A stretch of DNA of 64,000 nt. Source: Apoderus coryli. Its lineage: Eukaryota; Arthropoda; Insecta; Coleoptera; Attelabidae. The notes beneath the pieces were generated by a model that was not told the origin of the DNA, did no database searches, and worked only from the letters and a program-made list of their open reading frames with translations. How positions within the stretch are numbered: the first letter of the stretch is position 1; each line of letters opens with the position of its first letter. The position numbers were made by a program, and so were the translations under genes. This document shows positions 31,646 to 42,458 of this stretch, piece by piece. The stretch is taken from the NCBI GenBank assembly GCA_911728435.2, contig OU452200.1, positions 33,061,715 to 33,125,714 of the forward strand, given 5' to 3'.

Positions 31646-32798
31646 CACTGCTCAATAAAATTAAAGGAACACTTTTGTATAACCCTGTAACTTATTAAGT
31701 GATAGTTATATACAGATGACCATTTAGATTCTGAAAGACACATATTTTCTTGTAATAAATCGATTAATAGAACTTTCAACTAATCCTTTATTTGTAAACT
31801 AAGATCATCATTTAAAAAAAAGTGCCAATAACAAAATGAAAAGAAAACATATTTCAAATGGCAATGTTCCGCTATCTGAAAACCAATGTGTTTTAGTATC
31901 GCGTGTGCCCTCCAGCAGCACGAATGACTATTTGGCATACTTCTCACGAGCCTCCGAATGTCTTCCTGTGATATACTGTCCCACTCTTCGATTAGGGCTT
32001 CTGTTAATTGCAGAAGGGTTTGAGGTGGATTTGGACGACGTCGAACACGTCTGTCCAATATATCCCATAAGGGTTCAATTGAATTGACGTCAGGGCTTAT
32101 CGCTGGCCAATCCATTTTACGAATTTCATGCTCGTTAAGAAAATCTATAGTAATCGCAGCAGTATGAGGCCTTGCATTATCCTGCATGAAAAGAAAATCA
32201 GGGCCTTCTTGGTTCTAAATCGCCTTCCCGTAACCTGTTTCTAACAGTCTGGTTAGAAATGGTTACCTGATGAGCCATCCTAAGTGTACTTCGAAGATCT
32301 TTTGCTGTCACTATTCGTTTTCGCAAAGAAGAAACTACTAAATATCGGTCCTGAATTTGTGTAGTTTTGCGATTTCGACCTTATCCGGTTTGTCTTTTAT
32401 ATCGTCCACTCTGTCTATAGCGATTTTACACACGTTTGATAACTGACATACTGCGATTAAAATTTCTAGCTACTTGTCGATTTTTTACACCAATTTCAAC
32501 TAAAGCTATAGCACGAGGGACTTCTATCTCGCTAAGATGTCTCATTTTGACAGATAATGAATTCAACAACTACAAACTGTCATGCCGTTGCCCGATGACG
32601 GTCTCTAAGCCTGCCGCGACATAAAACCTAAACGTGAATATTTTCATAATCCCTTAATTTTTTGTACTTGCTGTGGAATATTAAAGTTATCCCGAATAAA
32701 TGAGCATAATCACGTGTATTTTTTAACAAATCACAAAAATAAAATGTAAATTCATTATGAAAATATAATTTTCATTTGTTAATAACAGCAAGCCAGTG
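31646..32798 (-). mobile_element. Internally deleted Tc1-like transposon
   Basis: It is the same family as 53628-55139. The 3' end (31646: cactgctcaataaaattaaaggaacac) keeps the terminal repeat after a TA. The opposite end keeps the family sequence up to about 32773; its last 25 bases differ from the expected repeat but still finish in cagtg followed by TA. About 400 bp are missing between the N-terminal half and the MQDNARPH block. The join lies at gggcc near 32203, a short string present at both break points of the long copy. Confidence 0.8.
31780..32570 (-). pseudogene. Tc1-like (DD34E) transposase, deleted
   Basis: The C-terminal half is open from 32187 to 31780: MQDNARPHTAAITIDFL (second Asp), WPAISPDVNSIEPLWDILDR with the catalytic Glu 34 residues after the Asp, then RRVRRRPNPPQ and QLTEALIEEWDSISQEDIRR. 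Upstream, 32205-32570 holds the N-terminal helix-turn-helix part in broken frames, homologous to the start at 53891. The first catalytic Asp region (TDASRF in the sister copy) lies in the deletion. The last 40 residues are read-through beyond the usual end. Confidence 0.8.
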
Positions 32799-32809
32799 TA
32801 TTTTAAAGA

Positions 32810-32905
32810 AGTAGTCCATATTGAAGTGGAGTAGAATGATATACAATTTGAAGTAAAAGTCAATCTCCACAAAACGAATTTAATAGATCTCTCTATAAGC
32901 ACCAG
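32810..32905 (-). repeat. Penelope-like terminal fragment without ribozyme
   Basis: gtagtccat..aagtggagt and aaagtcaatctccacaaaa(c)gaatttaatag match 41543-41620 of the palindrome. Homology stops just before the ribozyme. The fragment begins within about 12 bp of the end of the Tc1 derivative. Confidence 0.55.
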
Positions 32906-33009
32906 CCTCCATCCTTAGTGGTTAGTAAATTACAAAAAGCTATTCTTCATTGTGTGGGTTTTTTGAGGAAACTGTGCTGGAATATGTTTATGGTGCAAGT
33001 TTTAAAAAT

Positions 33010-33245
33010 AGTCTGGCAGCAGAGTATAATATGTTGGAGCTCGCAAGTTAGTATGTTGTTTAGGCGAGTTCTTTTATGAAGAAATTGACGATTTGGAAAT
33101 TATTTTAAAAATGTTTCCCTTCAAAGCAGGCTCAACAAAAGTAAATGTATGTACAAAATATTTTCCACTTGTTTTGATTTTCCTTCACGGACTTGAACTC
33201 TGTTTTCGTTGTAGATTAGACTGAATAAAATCTATCAAGTTTTAT
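33010..33245 (+). repeat. Dispersed repeat, copy 2
   Basis: Partner of 100-385, with shared blocks as described there. It ends about 85 bp before the canonical hammerhead. Confidence 0.6.
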
Positions 33246-33330
33246 TAATTATTACAAAGACAAAAATAGTAGTATTATATATTATATCAATTAGAAATGG
33301 GCTTGTTTAACAAAACAAGACTTAAAATCC

Positions 33331-33430
33331 GAGAGTTTGTCTGTCAACCACTATACTTTCACCAGACGGCCGTTTCGTCGATCCACGACTCATCAGTGGT
33401 GATCGGTCAGTAGTTGACAGCCAAACTCTC
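33331..33430 (-). ncRNA. Canonical hammerhead ribozyme with extended stem I
   Basis: Core at 33359-33402, minus strand: TCACCA (stem I), CTGATGA, GTCG-tggat-CGAC (stem II), GAAA, CGGCCGTC, TGGTGA (stem I). Every consensus core position is present: CUGANGA, a G-C closing pair of stem II, GAAA and a GUC cleavage triplet. The inner stem I is a perfect 6 bp. Beyond an internal loop the flanks pair again over about 20 bp (gagagtttg-ctgtcaac against its complement at 33331-33350), as in natural type I hammerheads that use loop contacts. Stem III is the 6-base palindrome CGGCCG, so dimeric folding may be needed. The host repeat is unidentified. Confidence 0.85.
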
Positions 33431-33434
33431 GTAA

Positions 33435-34795
33435 ATAATGTGGTATATACCACACACGGTACAGATGTCGCCAAACACATCCTTTTACACATTTATATCA
33501 ATTAGCTTAGTTTCCAACTAAGTAAGTAAGTTAATATATGCGTTCGCACTACCACTTGCCAAAACCTTTTCAGAATATCTATTAATATTAAAGTTGTTTG
33601 GTAAACAGAAAGATTTCTAACAAAATTGTCAAAAAATAGGTCAGGATTTCATAGGCCCCCAAAAACCATTTATTTATATTTCCTATAAGTAATTCGCGAG
33701 TAGAATTAATTGTCAACATGTGACATCTAAGGGACTCTGCTGTCTGTTTTGTCATATATAATACTATGTAAATTAGTTATGTTGCCTTGAATAATTAATT
33801 ATATTGTATGAATATTCGATAGCAAATATCAGTGAATAAAATAACTATCTAAAATAACAAGTAATCGAAATTTTGTAATACACACAAGGGAAGTTTGCAG
33901 AGTATAACTGAGTTAATAATTATAGCGACATAACCAAACTGGAAAATTATTTAATAATTAATTCTGGGACCAAAAATATTAGCTCAAAGTGTTTAGTTTG
34001 AAATTATTTACACATATCCCTTTAAAAGTACGAAACTGATGATCAGTTTTTTTATGATTTGTATTTTCAATTCTTGACTTTTGCATACGATGAAAATTAT
34101 CGATTATGCTGAAATATACAAGATTCAGTATCCGCATAACAAAAACCGTTTTTTATAAATTTAAAACGATGTTGATTCACGCCCAAAACCCCTGTAACAA
34201 TATGTTTACCAACAAAAAATAGGAAACGACTCCGCCCATGCCCATACACATAATTCCTAGCACGAAATCTGATAACATTATTCATGAGATATATGTTTTT
34301 TTTTTCACGAATAGAACCGGTAATTAGAGCCTATAAAACATAATAGTTTACTATAATTTTTGACTAATTCTCAACACCGTTATTATTATCTATAATAGAG
34401 AATAGGGCTTAGAACGCAACAGCCGATACCTATAAATATATATACAACATAATAATTGCCCGAATGACCCACACACAATATATTATTATTAAACTCATAA
34501 AAACCGAAATAACAATAAAAAAATTCTAGGAAAATAATTAATATTCTAATTAATGCCAGTCTTGGTCTGTTATTAAGCTAAATAGATGTGCTTTCATTTT
34601 AATTTTATTTCATTTTTATTACTACATTATTCAGTAGGCGTTCCTCTAACGTATTACAATTTTGGAATGCGCAAAGAATTCCTGCAATTCTTCAAATGCA
34701 CGAGTGAGATGAGTGCTTTATAAAATAATTTTCTAAATACTATATACAATGAATTTGTGTCCGTAGATATAATAAAATGAAAAATAATTTCGTGG
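33435..34795. other. No recognisable feature
   Basis: AT-rich sequence. The 62-codon minus frame at 34097-34285 has no motif. Confidence 0.4.
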
Positions 34796-34801
34796 CATAG
34801 C

Positions 34802-35037
34802 GGTGTTACCTACGCAAGGGATTTTTTTTAATTTAGCAGAGCCTCAGTTTAATTCAGTAGAACCAGACTGTGCTTAAATGCAGGCCGATATTGTAGATCG
34901 GAAACGACTATGGTACTCTGACGAGCTCAAAGCGAAACGATTTCGAAAGTATCTGTCGATCCATGCTTTGGTCTGGTTCTAGTGAATTAGACTGAGGCCC
35001 TGCTAATTTAAACAAAATCCCTTGTGTAGGTAACACC
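34802..35037. mobile_element. Foldback element of about 236 bp
   Basis: The arms start ggtgttacctac-caagggatt and continue through gcag-gcctcagt-taattca-tagaaccagac, about 75 bp per arm with scattered mismatches. The centre (about 90 bp) contains CTGACGA, a 3-bp hairpin, and GAAAC, resembling a hammerhead core. No transposase is present. Target duplications are not clear. Confidence 0.65.
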
Positions 35038-35044
35038 AGTGCGG

Positions 35045-37425
35045 CTTGTCCTATAAAAAATCAGGAAAATTAATAATATTTAAGTATTTAATTTTATTTT
35101 ATTGTGTAATTATTTTTCTCCATACAAAAAATTAAACTATAAATTAATGTATGCTTAATTTTCAACCTGCTTTACCATACAACTGTAATTCTGAATTTCG
35201 TCTTCATCTGAAGCAGGCTTTATCGTATACACCTATTTAACATACTTAATTTGCATACCTATAGGTATTTCCCTCTTTTTTTATTCCTGTAATAATAGTA
35301 AAACATTATTTATTTCGGTCTCCCTCACTTCCCTGTGTGCGACAGTTGACACCCTTGCCATTGCTTGTGTCCTATGACAATAGCCTATTTATTTATCATA
35401 CACGTTCTTATGCAGATGAAGCGTGCCTCAAAGCATTTTCATCTATAATTCAGCAATAATGGGCAACACTGCCATCTGGCATATACCCACTATACAACCA
35501 CCTATCGCTCTTCGCCTCAACATAGTTGCCAGCGTTTAATTGTACTAAGCATAGCATACGAATCTTGCCATTAAAAAAACACTATAAGAACGCTTCATAT
35601 AGATGCAGCAGAGATTTAATGTAAAATAAGGTTATATGACAATGCTTGGCGAGTGTTTTGTACCTATTATGTTGATTAAAATTTTGATTAATCTATCTCT
35701 ATCACAGAGTCGCAAATTTCTAGTGCTGTCACAGTTGTGCTATACCTGTGCTAATATTATTTTTTTTTACTTTTCGCGAAGCTTAAAGTTTTGATTTTTG
35801 ATATTTTGAATACAAATTAGTCTTTCTATTTAGTTACCTACATATTTAATTTAATTTTTAAAATCTAAAAAAGTAGTGAACAAATTAAAAAAATATATAT
35901 ACGGTTATTAATTAGTAGGTACCTATCTATTTTTATAAAAATAAATGGGTAGGTACCGTAAAATATTGTTTTTTTAATAATATATTATAATATCTCATAC
36001 TTTAATATGGAAGAAGCAAGTGGAAGTACTACACATCAGCAGCGTAAATTATATTTACGCTGACATCAGGTAAGCGAAGTAATTATGAAAAATGATGTTT
36101 ATTTTTTAATTTCAACTAAAGTTAAGTTTTTTTAATCACCACTCCTTTTAAGAAAAGAAAAATCTTCTTAAAAATATACAGACACACCTATTCCAGATTT
36201 AAATAAATGTTTGATAAATATAAATAAAGGCAAATGCATAAAAGCAGAGCTTTTACTAATATCTGCTATGAAACGTATTATGATTTGCTAACATGTAGCA
36301 TAAAAGTAATTTGATTGACAGTTTCATAAAATGTGTTTTATTTAGTATCATTATGAAGTAGGTAAATATATTCTAGATACTACTTACACTTTTTAAAGAA
36401 AACAATACTTAGGTGAGGTACCTACTTATAAACATAACCTATATATTATGCAGTTGACGAAGTAGGGATATCCCTATTAATTTTAGCCACCTATTAAGTA
36501 TATGACTTTATTTTATGTTATGCTTCACAACATTAAACTGCCACAAGCCGCCACTGGCCACCAGTAATTTTGTCCACTATGCCACGAAATTACATTTCAT
36601 TTTATTATATTTACGGGCACAAATTCATATGTATGTAAATTGAAATAGGACCGATGGATATAAATAAAGTTTTTTATTTAAAAAAATTAAAATAACAATA
36701 CCTATGTGGGGATAATTTTATATTAACATAATATCCACAGACCCCCAGCAGCACTATTGTTTAATTAATGTATTGAAATAAAAACAATGCATTGATAAAA
36801 AATTAATAATCTGTGCGAATTAACGCAACAAAGAAAATTATACGTGCATTCAATGTTCAAAATTTATTCAAAAACATTTAAAAGAAAACTTTTTTTATTC
36901 GACCACAAATTGTTAAGACAAGAACCTACAGTAATTATTATTCTGCAAATAGTACTCACCCGGTCAGTGCTGAATATTTCTTTTACAGCAGTTTTGCTTT
37001 AAATCGTTCACATAGAAAAAGGTATTATTCCTCACCTGAAACAAAAGGCCATTATTATTACAAACGAAACTACTAAAACATTATTGTTATAAATGGATCA
37101 TAAATTTTACGAACACAATAAAACATACGCATTGTTTTTATTTACACTCCCTGGTACCTACATAAGTTCAAATTGTTATGCTTACTGTGTAAAACTATAA
37201 GGAAGGGTGTAGTTAATTGTCTCCAAAATGCCTCAGGATACACATTAACATTAACGTTCAAGGAACATCAATGAATTACATTACTTAATAATTAATATTT
37301 CGCCTGAAATTAACCAAAAAATTAGTTTTATATGTTCTGCAAACTTTGACAACTATGAATTGCTTTTTGGGTTCCGATAATTTAAAAGGAACAATAGCAT
37401 GAGATATTCTTTTAGTTTTTTAATT
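35045..37425. other. No recognisable gene
   Basis: AT-rich. At 36007 a short ATG frame (MEEASGSTTHQQRK) ends in a stop after 18 codons shortly before a cag|gtaag donor-like string. This is not enough to call an exon. Confidence 0.35.
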
Positions 37426-37436
37426 TAATTGTTTTG

Positions 37437-37820
37437 TTAATTTACATCTTCTCGCACTCCCCGGTATACTCTGATTCTATCCTCCGGCGCGTACGAATTG
37501 CGTACTTTAGCCCTCGTAGATTCATTGCCCCAGGTCAATCCCAGTTTGTCGAGATTAACGGTTCCTTTTCCGCCAGGCAGGGCGCGAAATACGCAATGCC
37601 CCAGGGTTCTGTCTTGGACCACTCTTGTTAATTATGTAAATATATAAATGATTTCTTTAAGTATATGTCACCTGACACCGGTGCAATATTTGCCGACGAT
37701 ACTACTTTCGTTACGTCATCTTGATGATCTATTAATGAGTAGGTACTGATAGTACACTTGCGAGGGCCCGGGAATGGTTTTCTGCGAATGCCATATCCCT
37801 GAATGAGAGCAAGACCCAAA
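37437..37820 (+). pseudogene. Non-LTR reverse transcriptase fragment
   Basis: It reads QSQFVEINGSFS, then MPQGSVLDHS (motif B region), a frame change, YINDFFKYMSP, GAIFADDTTFVTS (motif C, FADD), another frame change, and LARAREWFSANAISLNESKTQ (motif D/E region). It covers about 125 residues of the RT palm and thumb start. The usual GPLLF after the motif B Gly is lost. It ends exactly where the mariner fragment begins. Confidence 0.75.
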
Positions 37821-37834
37821 GCCAGCTTTTCTCA

Positions 37835-38085
37835 AATCATCTAGAATACTTGATAAACACTTATGTGACTCTCCTCGGTGCACAGCGCTTTCGCATACCC
37901 AATGCTCGTCTAAAATGGTAAAAACACTACCATCTGATATCTTTACAATGTCAGCTAGATCGTGCACCTTCAAATTGCGATCGTTCATAACCAATTTGTG
38001 AATTTATTTGACGTTTTCTGCAATATCAGCCTCATTTGGGCATCCACTGCGCTCTGCAACATTTGTGCTGGTACGACCACGTTTA
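37835..38085 (-). pseudogene. Mariner (DD34D) transposase N-terminal fragment
   Basis: The minus strand reads FKRGRTSTNVAERSGCPNEA, then KIHKLVMNDRNLKVHDLADI, then VKISDGSVFTILDEHWVCE. This is the second helix-turn-helix of mariner transposases followed by the linker. One in-frame stop (K*IHK) breaks it. The catalytic domain is absent: the fragment runs directly into the RT relic. Confidence 0.8.
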
Positions 38086-38089
38086 AAAA

Positions 38090-38240
38090 ATGAAGATTAA
38101 TGTTTTTTTTTTATTTCTTTTAATTTGAATTTAATTTCTGTGATATGTTGTTGATTGTATCAGTAAATTTTTGATTTTTAATTTCTTGAAACGTTTTGAT
38201 TAGGTATATATTTAAATCGTCAAATATTCACACTGGATTG
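38090..38240. other. T-rich spacer
   Basis: Low-complexity AT-rich sequence, likely the upstream part of the Penelope-like terminal fragment that follows. Confidence 0.3.
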
Positions 38241-38244
38241 TAAA

Positions 38245-38325
38245 GAACTGATGATGGGAATATAGATCCTCGAAACATGTATTCAATTTAATAATAAATT
38301 AAAAAAAAAATGTGGAGGTTACGAT
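38245..38325 (+). ncRNA. Hammerhead ribozyme motif (Penelope type) with downstream block
   Basis: GAA (stem I), CTGATGA, T, GGGA-loop-TCCTC (imperfect stem II), GAAA, CATGTA, TTC (stem I) at 38245-38284, then AATGTGGAGGTT at 38310-38323, the block that follows the ribozyme in the other Penelope-type copies. Stem II has mismatches, so activity may be reduced. Confidence 0.6.
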
Positions 38326-38329
38326 CTTT

Positions 38330-39465
38330 GTTTGCTTTGTAATATTTTTTATTATTTTTAAATCAACAATACGCGTAAAAGTAAAATTAAAATAATTTTA
38401 CCATAATAACATGCTTTCAACTTTATAAGTAAACAATTTATGATAATAGAAAACCAACAATCAACAGTAGATGCTTAAACATGATTCGACCAAACTGTAT
38501 ACTTTAGAAATTAACGTTAATTAAATCGATTAACAAAAAGAGTCAAATCAAGCTGACTGAAAAGCAATTATATTCTGAAATCAATTGTGTAGGGATCGTC
38601 AATAAAATTAATGGTTTCACTTTAAATAATCAAGATAATTTGATTCTCTGTCAAATGTATTTTTTTAATTGTCTCAATTTTAATCTAAATGGTCGTCTAT
38701 TGAATTACATCATTATTTAGAAAAAAAAATGAACCGTAGAATTAATTTAATTATTTTCGAGGAATTTCACTGAAATAAATACAAATGAATATAAAATGGT
38801 TTTAAATTACATTAATTAAGGCATAGAATAAAAAATGAAACGTAAATTTGATATTTTTTGTTAAAAGCAGCCTCATGATAAAAAAAGCAAAAGGTTTCCT
38901 TTTTCAATATTATTTCTAAATATATATTATTCTAAAACAAAATAAAGATAAATTTGATTACCAAGTTACAAATCGTGACTAAAACACAACCAGAAAACAA
39001 GAAGCTCATGTATTTTTCTTGCTGGTCACGTATTTTTTCGAACTTCATAATTTAAGTTTAATACTAAAAAGGATTTTTGTTGTATAAGCATTTCGTAAAG
39101 ACCTTAAGACCTGTATATATGGAAATATAGATGGAGCGGTGCGCGGGTAGACTTTCTCAAAGTTATCTGCAATTTCCGCTAATCTCTTAAGCAAAAGTGC
39201 TTGGCCGTTTTTAAACTTTATTTCTTTTATAGGGATTATTTCTCCCCTTCTTTTTACTGTCTTTTATGGAGATCTATTTTATGTCTAATTTAAGCACTGT
39301 ACATACTTATTTGTACGTGATAAGATTATTTTTGCATAAAAATATGCAATTAATCTAATCCTAGCAATTAGCTAACTTTTATAGCTGATATTTTTGCTGA
39401 CAGATACATGTGAGTCACGTATCCAATAGTCCTCAATATTTTCATACTAACGTTTCACCTATTTT
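38330..39465. other. No recognisable feature
   Basis: AT-rich sequence without motifs. Confidence 0.4.
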
Positions 39466-39469
39466 TTCG

Positions 39470-39645
39470 TAGTGTTTCGATCTTCAAATACAGCATTTGT
39501 TGTCTAGTGGATATTTTAAGTAAGCATTCAAATTGCAACAACTATGATGATTTTTTTTACCAAAACCTAATTTTTTGAGGCATATGTTTTTGAGTTATTA
39601 GAGCTATCTTTGGAACAAATGCTGTATTTGAAGATCGAAACACTA
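39470..39645. mobile_element. MITE with perfect 32-bp terminal inverted repeats
   Basis: tagtgtttcgatcttcaaat.. at 39470-39501 is the exact reverse complement of 39614-39645. The 112-bp centre has no coding. The perfect arms suggest recent activity or gene conversion. The outermost bases are TA on both sides, consistent with a TA target. Confidence 0.8.
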
Positions 39646-39682
39646 TAAATGCGATAAGAGTTGTCTCTTATCGCATTTATAG
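39643..39682. repeat. Perfect 18-bp hairpin abutting the MITE
   Basis: ctataaatgcgataagag, loop ttgt, then its exact complement. It shares its first three bases with the end of the MITE. Confidence 0.85.
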
Positions 39683-40132
39683 ACGCAGTTATTCACTAAA
39701 CAACTGTGAAAGGTGGACATTTTCCGAGGCTAACAAAAGTCAAAGGCGATACAAGATTTTACTGGAAGCATCGAAGCAAAGTTGAAAACTAGAGGAAGCA
39801 AAATATTTCTAAGCAATTACTACTATTTCGATATCTGATAGCATTAGCAATCCATATACAATTTTTTTAATTTATAAGGCACAACAAAATTTTAGTATTT
39901 TACTTTGTACCACTGTGGACTTTTTCCCTTAGGGGATACAAGTAGTTTAAATTTTACATTGCCGCACTGGGAAAGTATAGTGAACGCGCTAAAAAATGAG
40001 ATAAAGACGGATATATCCATTTTGAAGTTCCCTGAGACGATTAAGACCATTTCCAGATGGAAGTCGTTTAAAATTTCACCAATTAGGTAGTTGAAGATAT
40101 TTTATTACAATTAAAATACAATATTTTTAAAC

Positions 40133-40330
40133 AGGGCTCTGGCAATACTTTTTTTTCTAAGTTTTGAATAAAATAGTTTGTAACGTTAGTTTATTGGAAA
40201 TAATGAAAATAATACAATTATAATAATAATTATTATTAAAATTATGTTTCGTTACGCAGATCATATATTTTTGGTTCTATTATATCTTATCGGGAAAGTT
40301 TTGAGGCGACAGAACCGATTTTTTTAATTA
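40133..40330 (+). repeat. SINE-like repeat, copy 2
   Basis: It begins ggctct-gcaatactttttttt and follows copy 1 (12480-12725, opposite strand) to cgattttttta. The tRNA-like head is missing, a typical 5' truncation. Confidence 0.65.
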
Positions 40331-40484
40331 TTTCAACGAGTTTGAAGACAGTTTTAAATTTAATATCTCATGATTTTGGATATACCTATACTTTGAGTAA
40401 AAATATGCACTGCTATACCTAATTTGAAAGGCAAAAATAATGGAATTTACTGAAATATAAAAATACAGATTTTTTTAATATGGA

Positions 40485-40795
40485 AGATTTACTATGGCCC
40501 CTAATTAGATTTCTATTAATAAGTTTGCGTTGTCTGGAATTGAAGAAAAAAATATGTTTAGTAACAAACTAAGATTTTTTGATGGTAGGTCAGAGACTAT
40601 AGTTTCTGAAATTTTCAAAAATAACAACAGCAAGTCTTACATGTCATCTATAAAAATAAAATAAATGAATTTAACCAGACAATGATATATCATCAAAAAA
40701 CTTAGTTTGCTACTAAAAATATTTTTTTCTTCAATTCAAGACAACGGAAAATGATAATCAAAATCTAATTAGGGGCCATAGTAAATCTCATTAAT
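40485..40795. mobile_element. Foldback element with about 105-bp arms
   Basis: The left arm gatttactatggcccctaat..gttgtctggaattgaagaaaaaaatat..caaactaag (40487-40590) is repeated inverted at 40690-40793. The centre has no coding potential. Confidence 0.75.
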
Positions 40796-40799
40796 CATA

Positions 40800-41565
40800 T
40801 TAAAAAAATCTATAATAAACAAATTTCTAAATTATTTGCATTATAAAGTTGGTATTGGTACATTTACAAAATCAAAGAAATTAAAACTGGCCAATATTTC
40901 TCCTTTAGGTTTAATTTAATTAATTTAAAATAATTTAATTAAAATATACCGTATTCACTAAAGTTTGGCACGACAAAAATGGTTTATCTACTCACTAAAA
41001 CAAAAAAAAAACAAATAAATAAATCAAAATGGTATATCGTGTTGAAAAGTAATTATTGAAATTCATACAAAAAATGTTCTATATTGGCTATGGGTAAGTT
41101 AATGCTTATACAACACATCAATATGACGTGTTATAGTGACATTAACATTTAGCAATTTCGTTCTGTGAAAATATAACATAATCGACCCACATTTTATTAA
41201 CTTTCTGAAAGTCCCTAAAATGTAAATTTAACGGCGCGATAGTACACGTTTTAACATGCGTATACATATAAAATATATAAATAATAAACGGAATATTATC
41301 GTCTGACAAGAATATGAACAAAACCATACCAATAGTCATCCAATAAACAAAGCTTCAGATTCTGCTATATCAATTCCTCAGTTCTGTATGTTTTCACCAT
41401 TGAAAATGTTTGTTTCTAAATACTAAAATTGTAAACCGAATAATACGGTATGCTGTAGGGCTTATCATAATGAAACTTTCATATCCTTAATCACATCTTA
41501 GTTAAAGAAATTCCAAGTCACATAATTATAATTTGAAAAAATAGTCCATTCTTAAGTGGAGTTGC
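40800..41565. other. No recognisable feature
   Basis: AT-rich; the 65-codon minus frame at 41142-41339 shows no motif. Confidence 0.4.
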
Positions 41566-41624
41566 AACTTTAATGTTTAAATGAAAGTCCAATCTCCACA
41601 AAATAAATTTAATAGAAACTATCG

Positions 41625-41667
41625 GCCATACATGTTTCGGGACTAGACCAGTCCCATCATCAGTGGC
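41625..41667 (-). ncRNA. Hammerhead ribozyme, left arm of the palindrome
   Basis: Minus strand: GCCA (stem I), CTGATGA, T, GGGACT-ggtct-AGTCCC (perfect 6-bp stem II), GAAA, CATGTA, TGGC (stem I). The core is complete apart from the extra T before stem II. ACATGT forms the minimal palindromic stem III. Confidence 0.75.
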
Positions 41668-41929
41668 ATGTCAACAATCGAACAAACACAACACTAAGAC
41701 GTACAATGTTTCATTATATTTCTATTGAAGCCTGGAAAACACACCTCATTCTTAGTTCGTTATCAATATGAATATGTGCAATTATCAATTAACTTACCAT
41801 TTTATGGAAAAATATTTGAATTATAAAAAAATTTTTAATTAAAATTACAGTTACATATTTGGTCTAATTTTCTTTTATATATCATACTTTTCTTTGTTTT
41901 TTAATAAAGTTAAAACTATGTAACTATTT

Positions 41930-42065
41930 GTTTTTTGTTAAAGCTGGAATGGCAAGAACGTCATCGACAAACGTAATAAAAATTTTTTCTTTTTGTTGGT
42001 ATGAATATGAGTTGTGTTATAGGCGATAGTCTCCAGGCTCCAATTTACAACATGCTCTTAAAATA
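41930..42065 (-). pseudogene. Penelope-like RT fragment, left arm
   Basis: Mirror copy of 42125-42260 with the same motif and the same breaks. Confidence 0.6.
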
Positions 42066-42124
42066 ACAGACAAATAAAGCTTTAGAATAATTAACTAATC
42101 CAGAAAAGCTTTATTTGTCTGTTA

Positions 42125-42260
42125 TTTTAACAGCATGTTGTATATTGGAGCCTGGAGACTATCGCCTATAACACAACTCATATTCATACCAACAAAAAGA
42201 AAAAATTTTTATTACGTTTGTCGATGACGTTCTTGCCATTCCAGCTTTAACAAAAAACAA
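42125..42260 (+). pseudogene. Penelope-like RT fragment, right arm
   Basis: One frame gives WSLETIAYN (compare VMEDLE... in Penelope RTs) and, after a frame change, KIFITFVDDVLAIPALTKNK and a stop. FVDDVLAIP is RT motif C with the YVDD-type catalytic pair in the form usual for Penelope-like elements. Motif B and everything upstream, and the GIY-YIG endonuclease downstream, are missing. Confidence 0.65.
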
Positions 42261-42416
42261 ATAGTTACATAGTTTTAACTTTATTAAAAAACAAAGAAAA
42301 GTATGATATATAAAAGAAAATTAGACCAAATATGTAACTGTAATTTTAATTAAAAATTTTTTTATAATTCAAATATTTTTCCATAAAATGGTAAGTTAAT
42401 TGATAATTGCACACCA

Positions 42417-42458
42417 CCACTGATGATGGGACTGGTCTAGTCCCGAAACATGTATGGC
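42417..42458 (+). ncRNA. Hammerhead ribozyme, right arm of the palindrome
   Basis: Identical in core, stem II and stem III to the left-arm copy, on the opposite strand. Stem I is CCA/TGG only, because the 115-bp deletion in this arm ends right at the ribozyme and replaced the next base pair. Confidence 0.72.

Noticed and set aside
32436..32624. 62-codon plus frame
   Set aside because: Antisense shadow of the N-terminal part of the deleted Tc1 transposase.
36007..36085. Possible first exon (ATG frame followed by a donor-like cag|gtaag)
   Set aside because: An in-frame stop precedes the donor and no second exon is visible.
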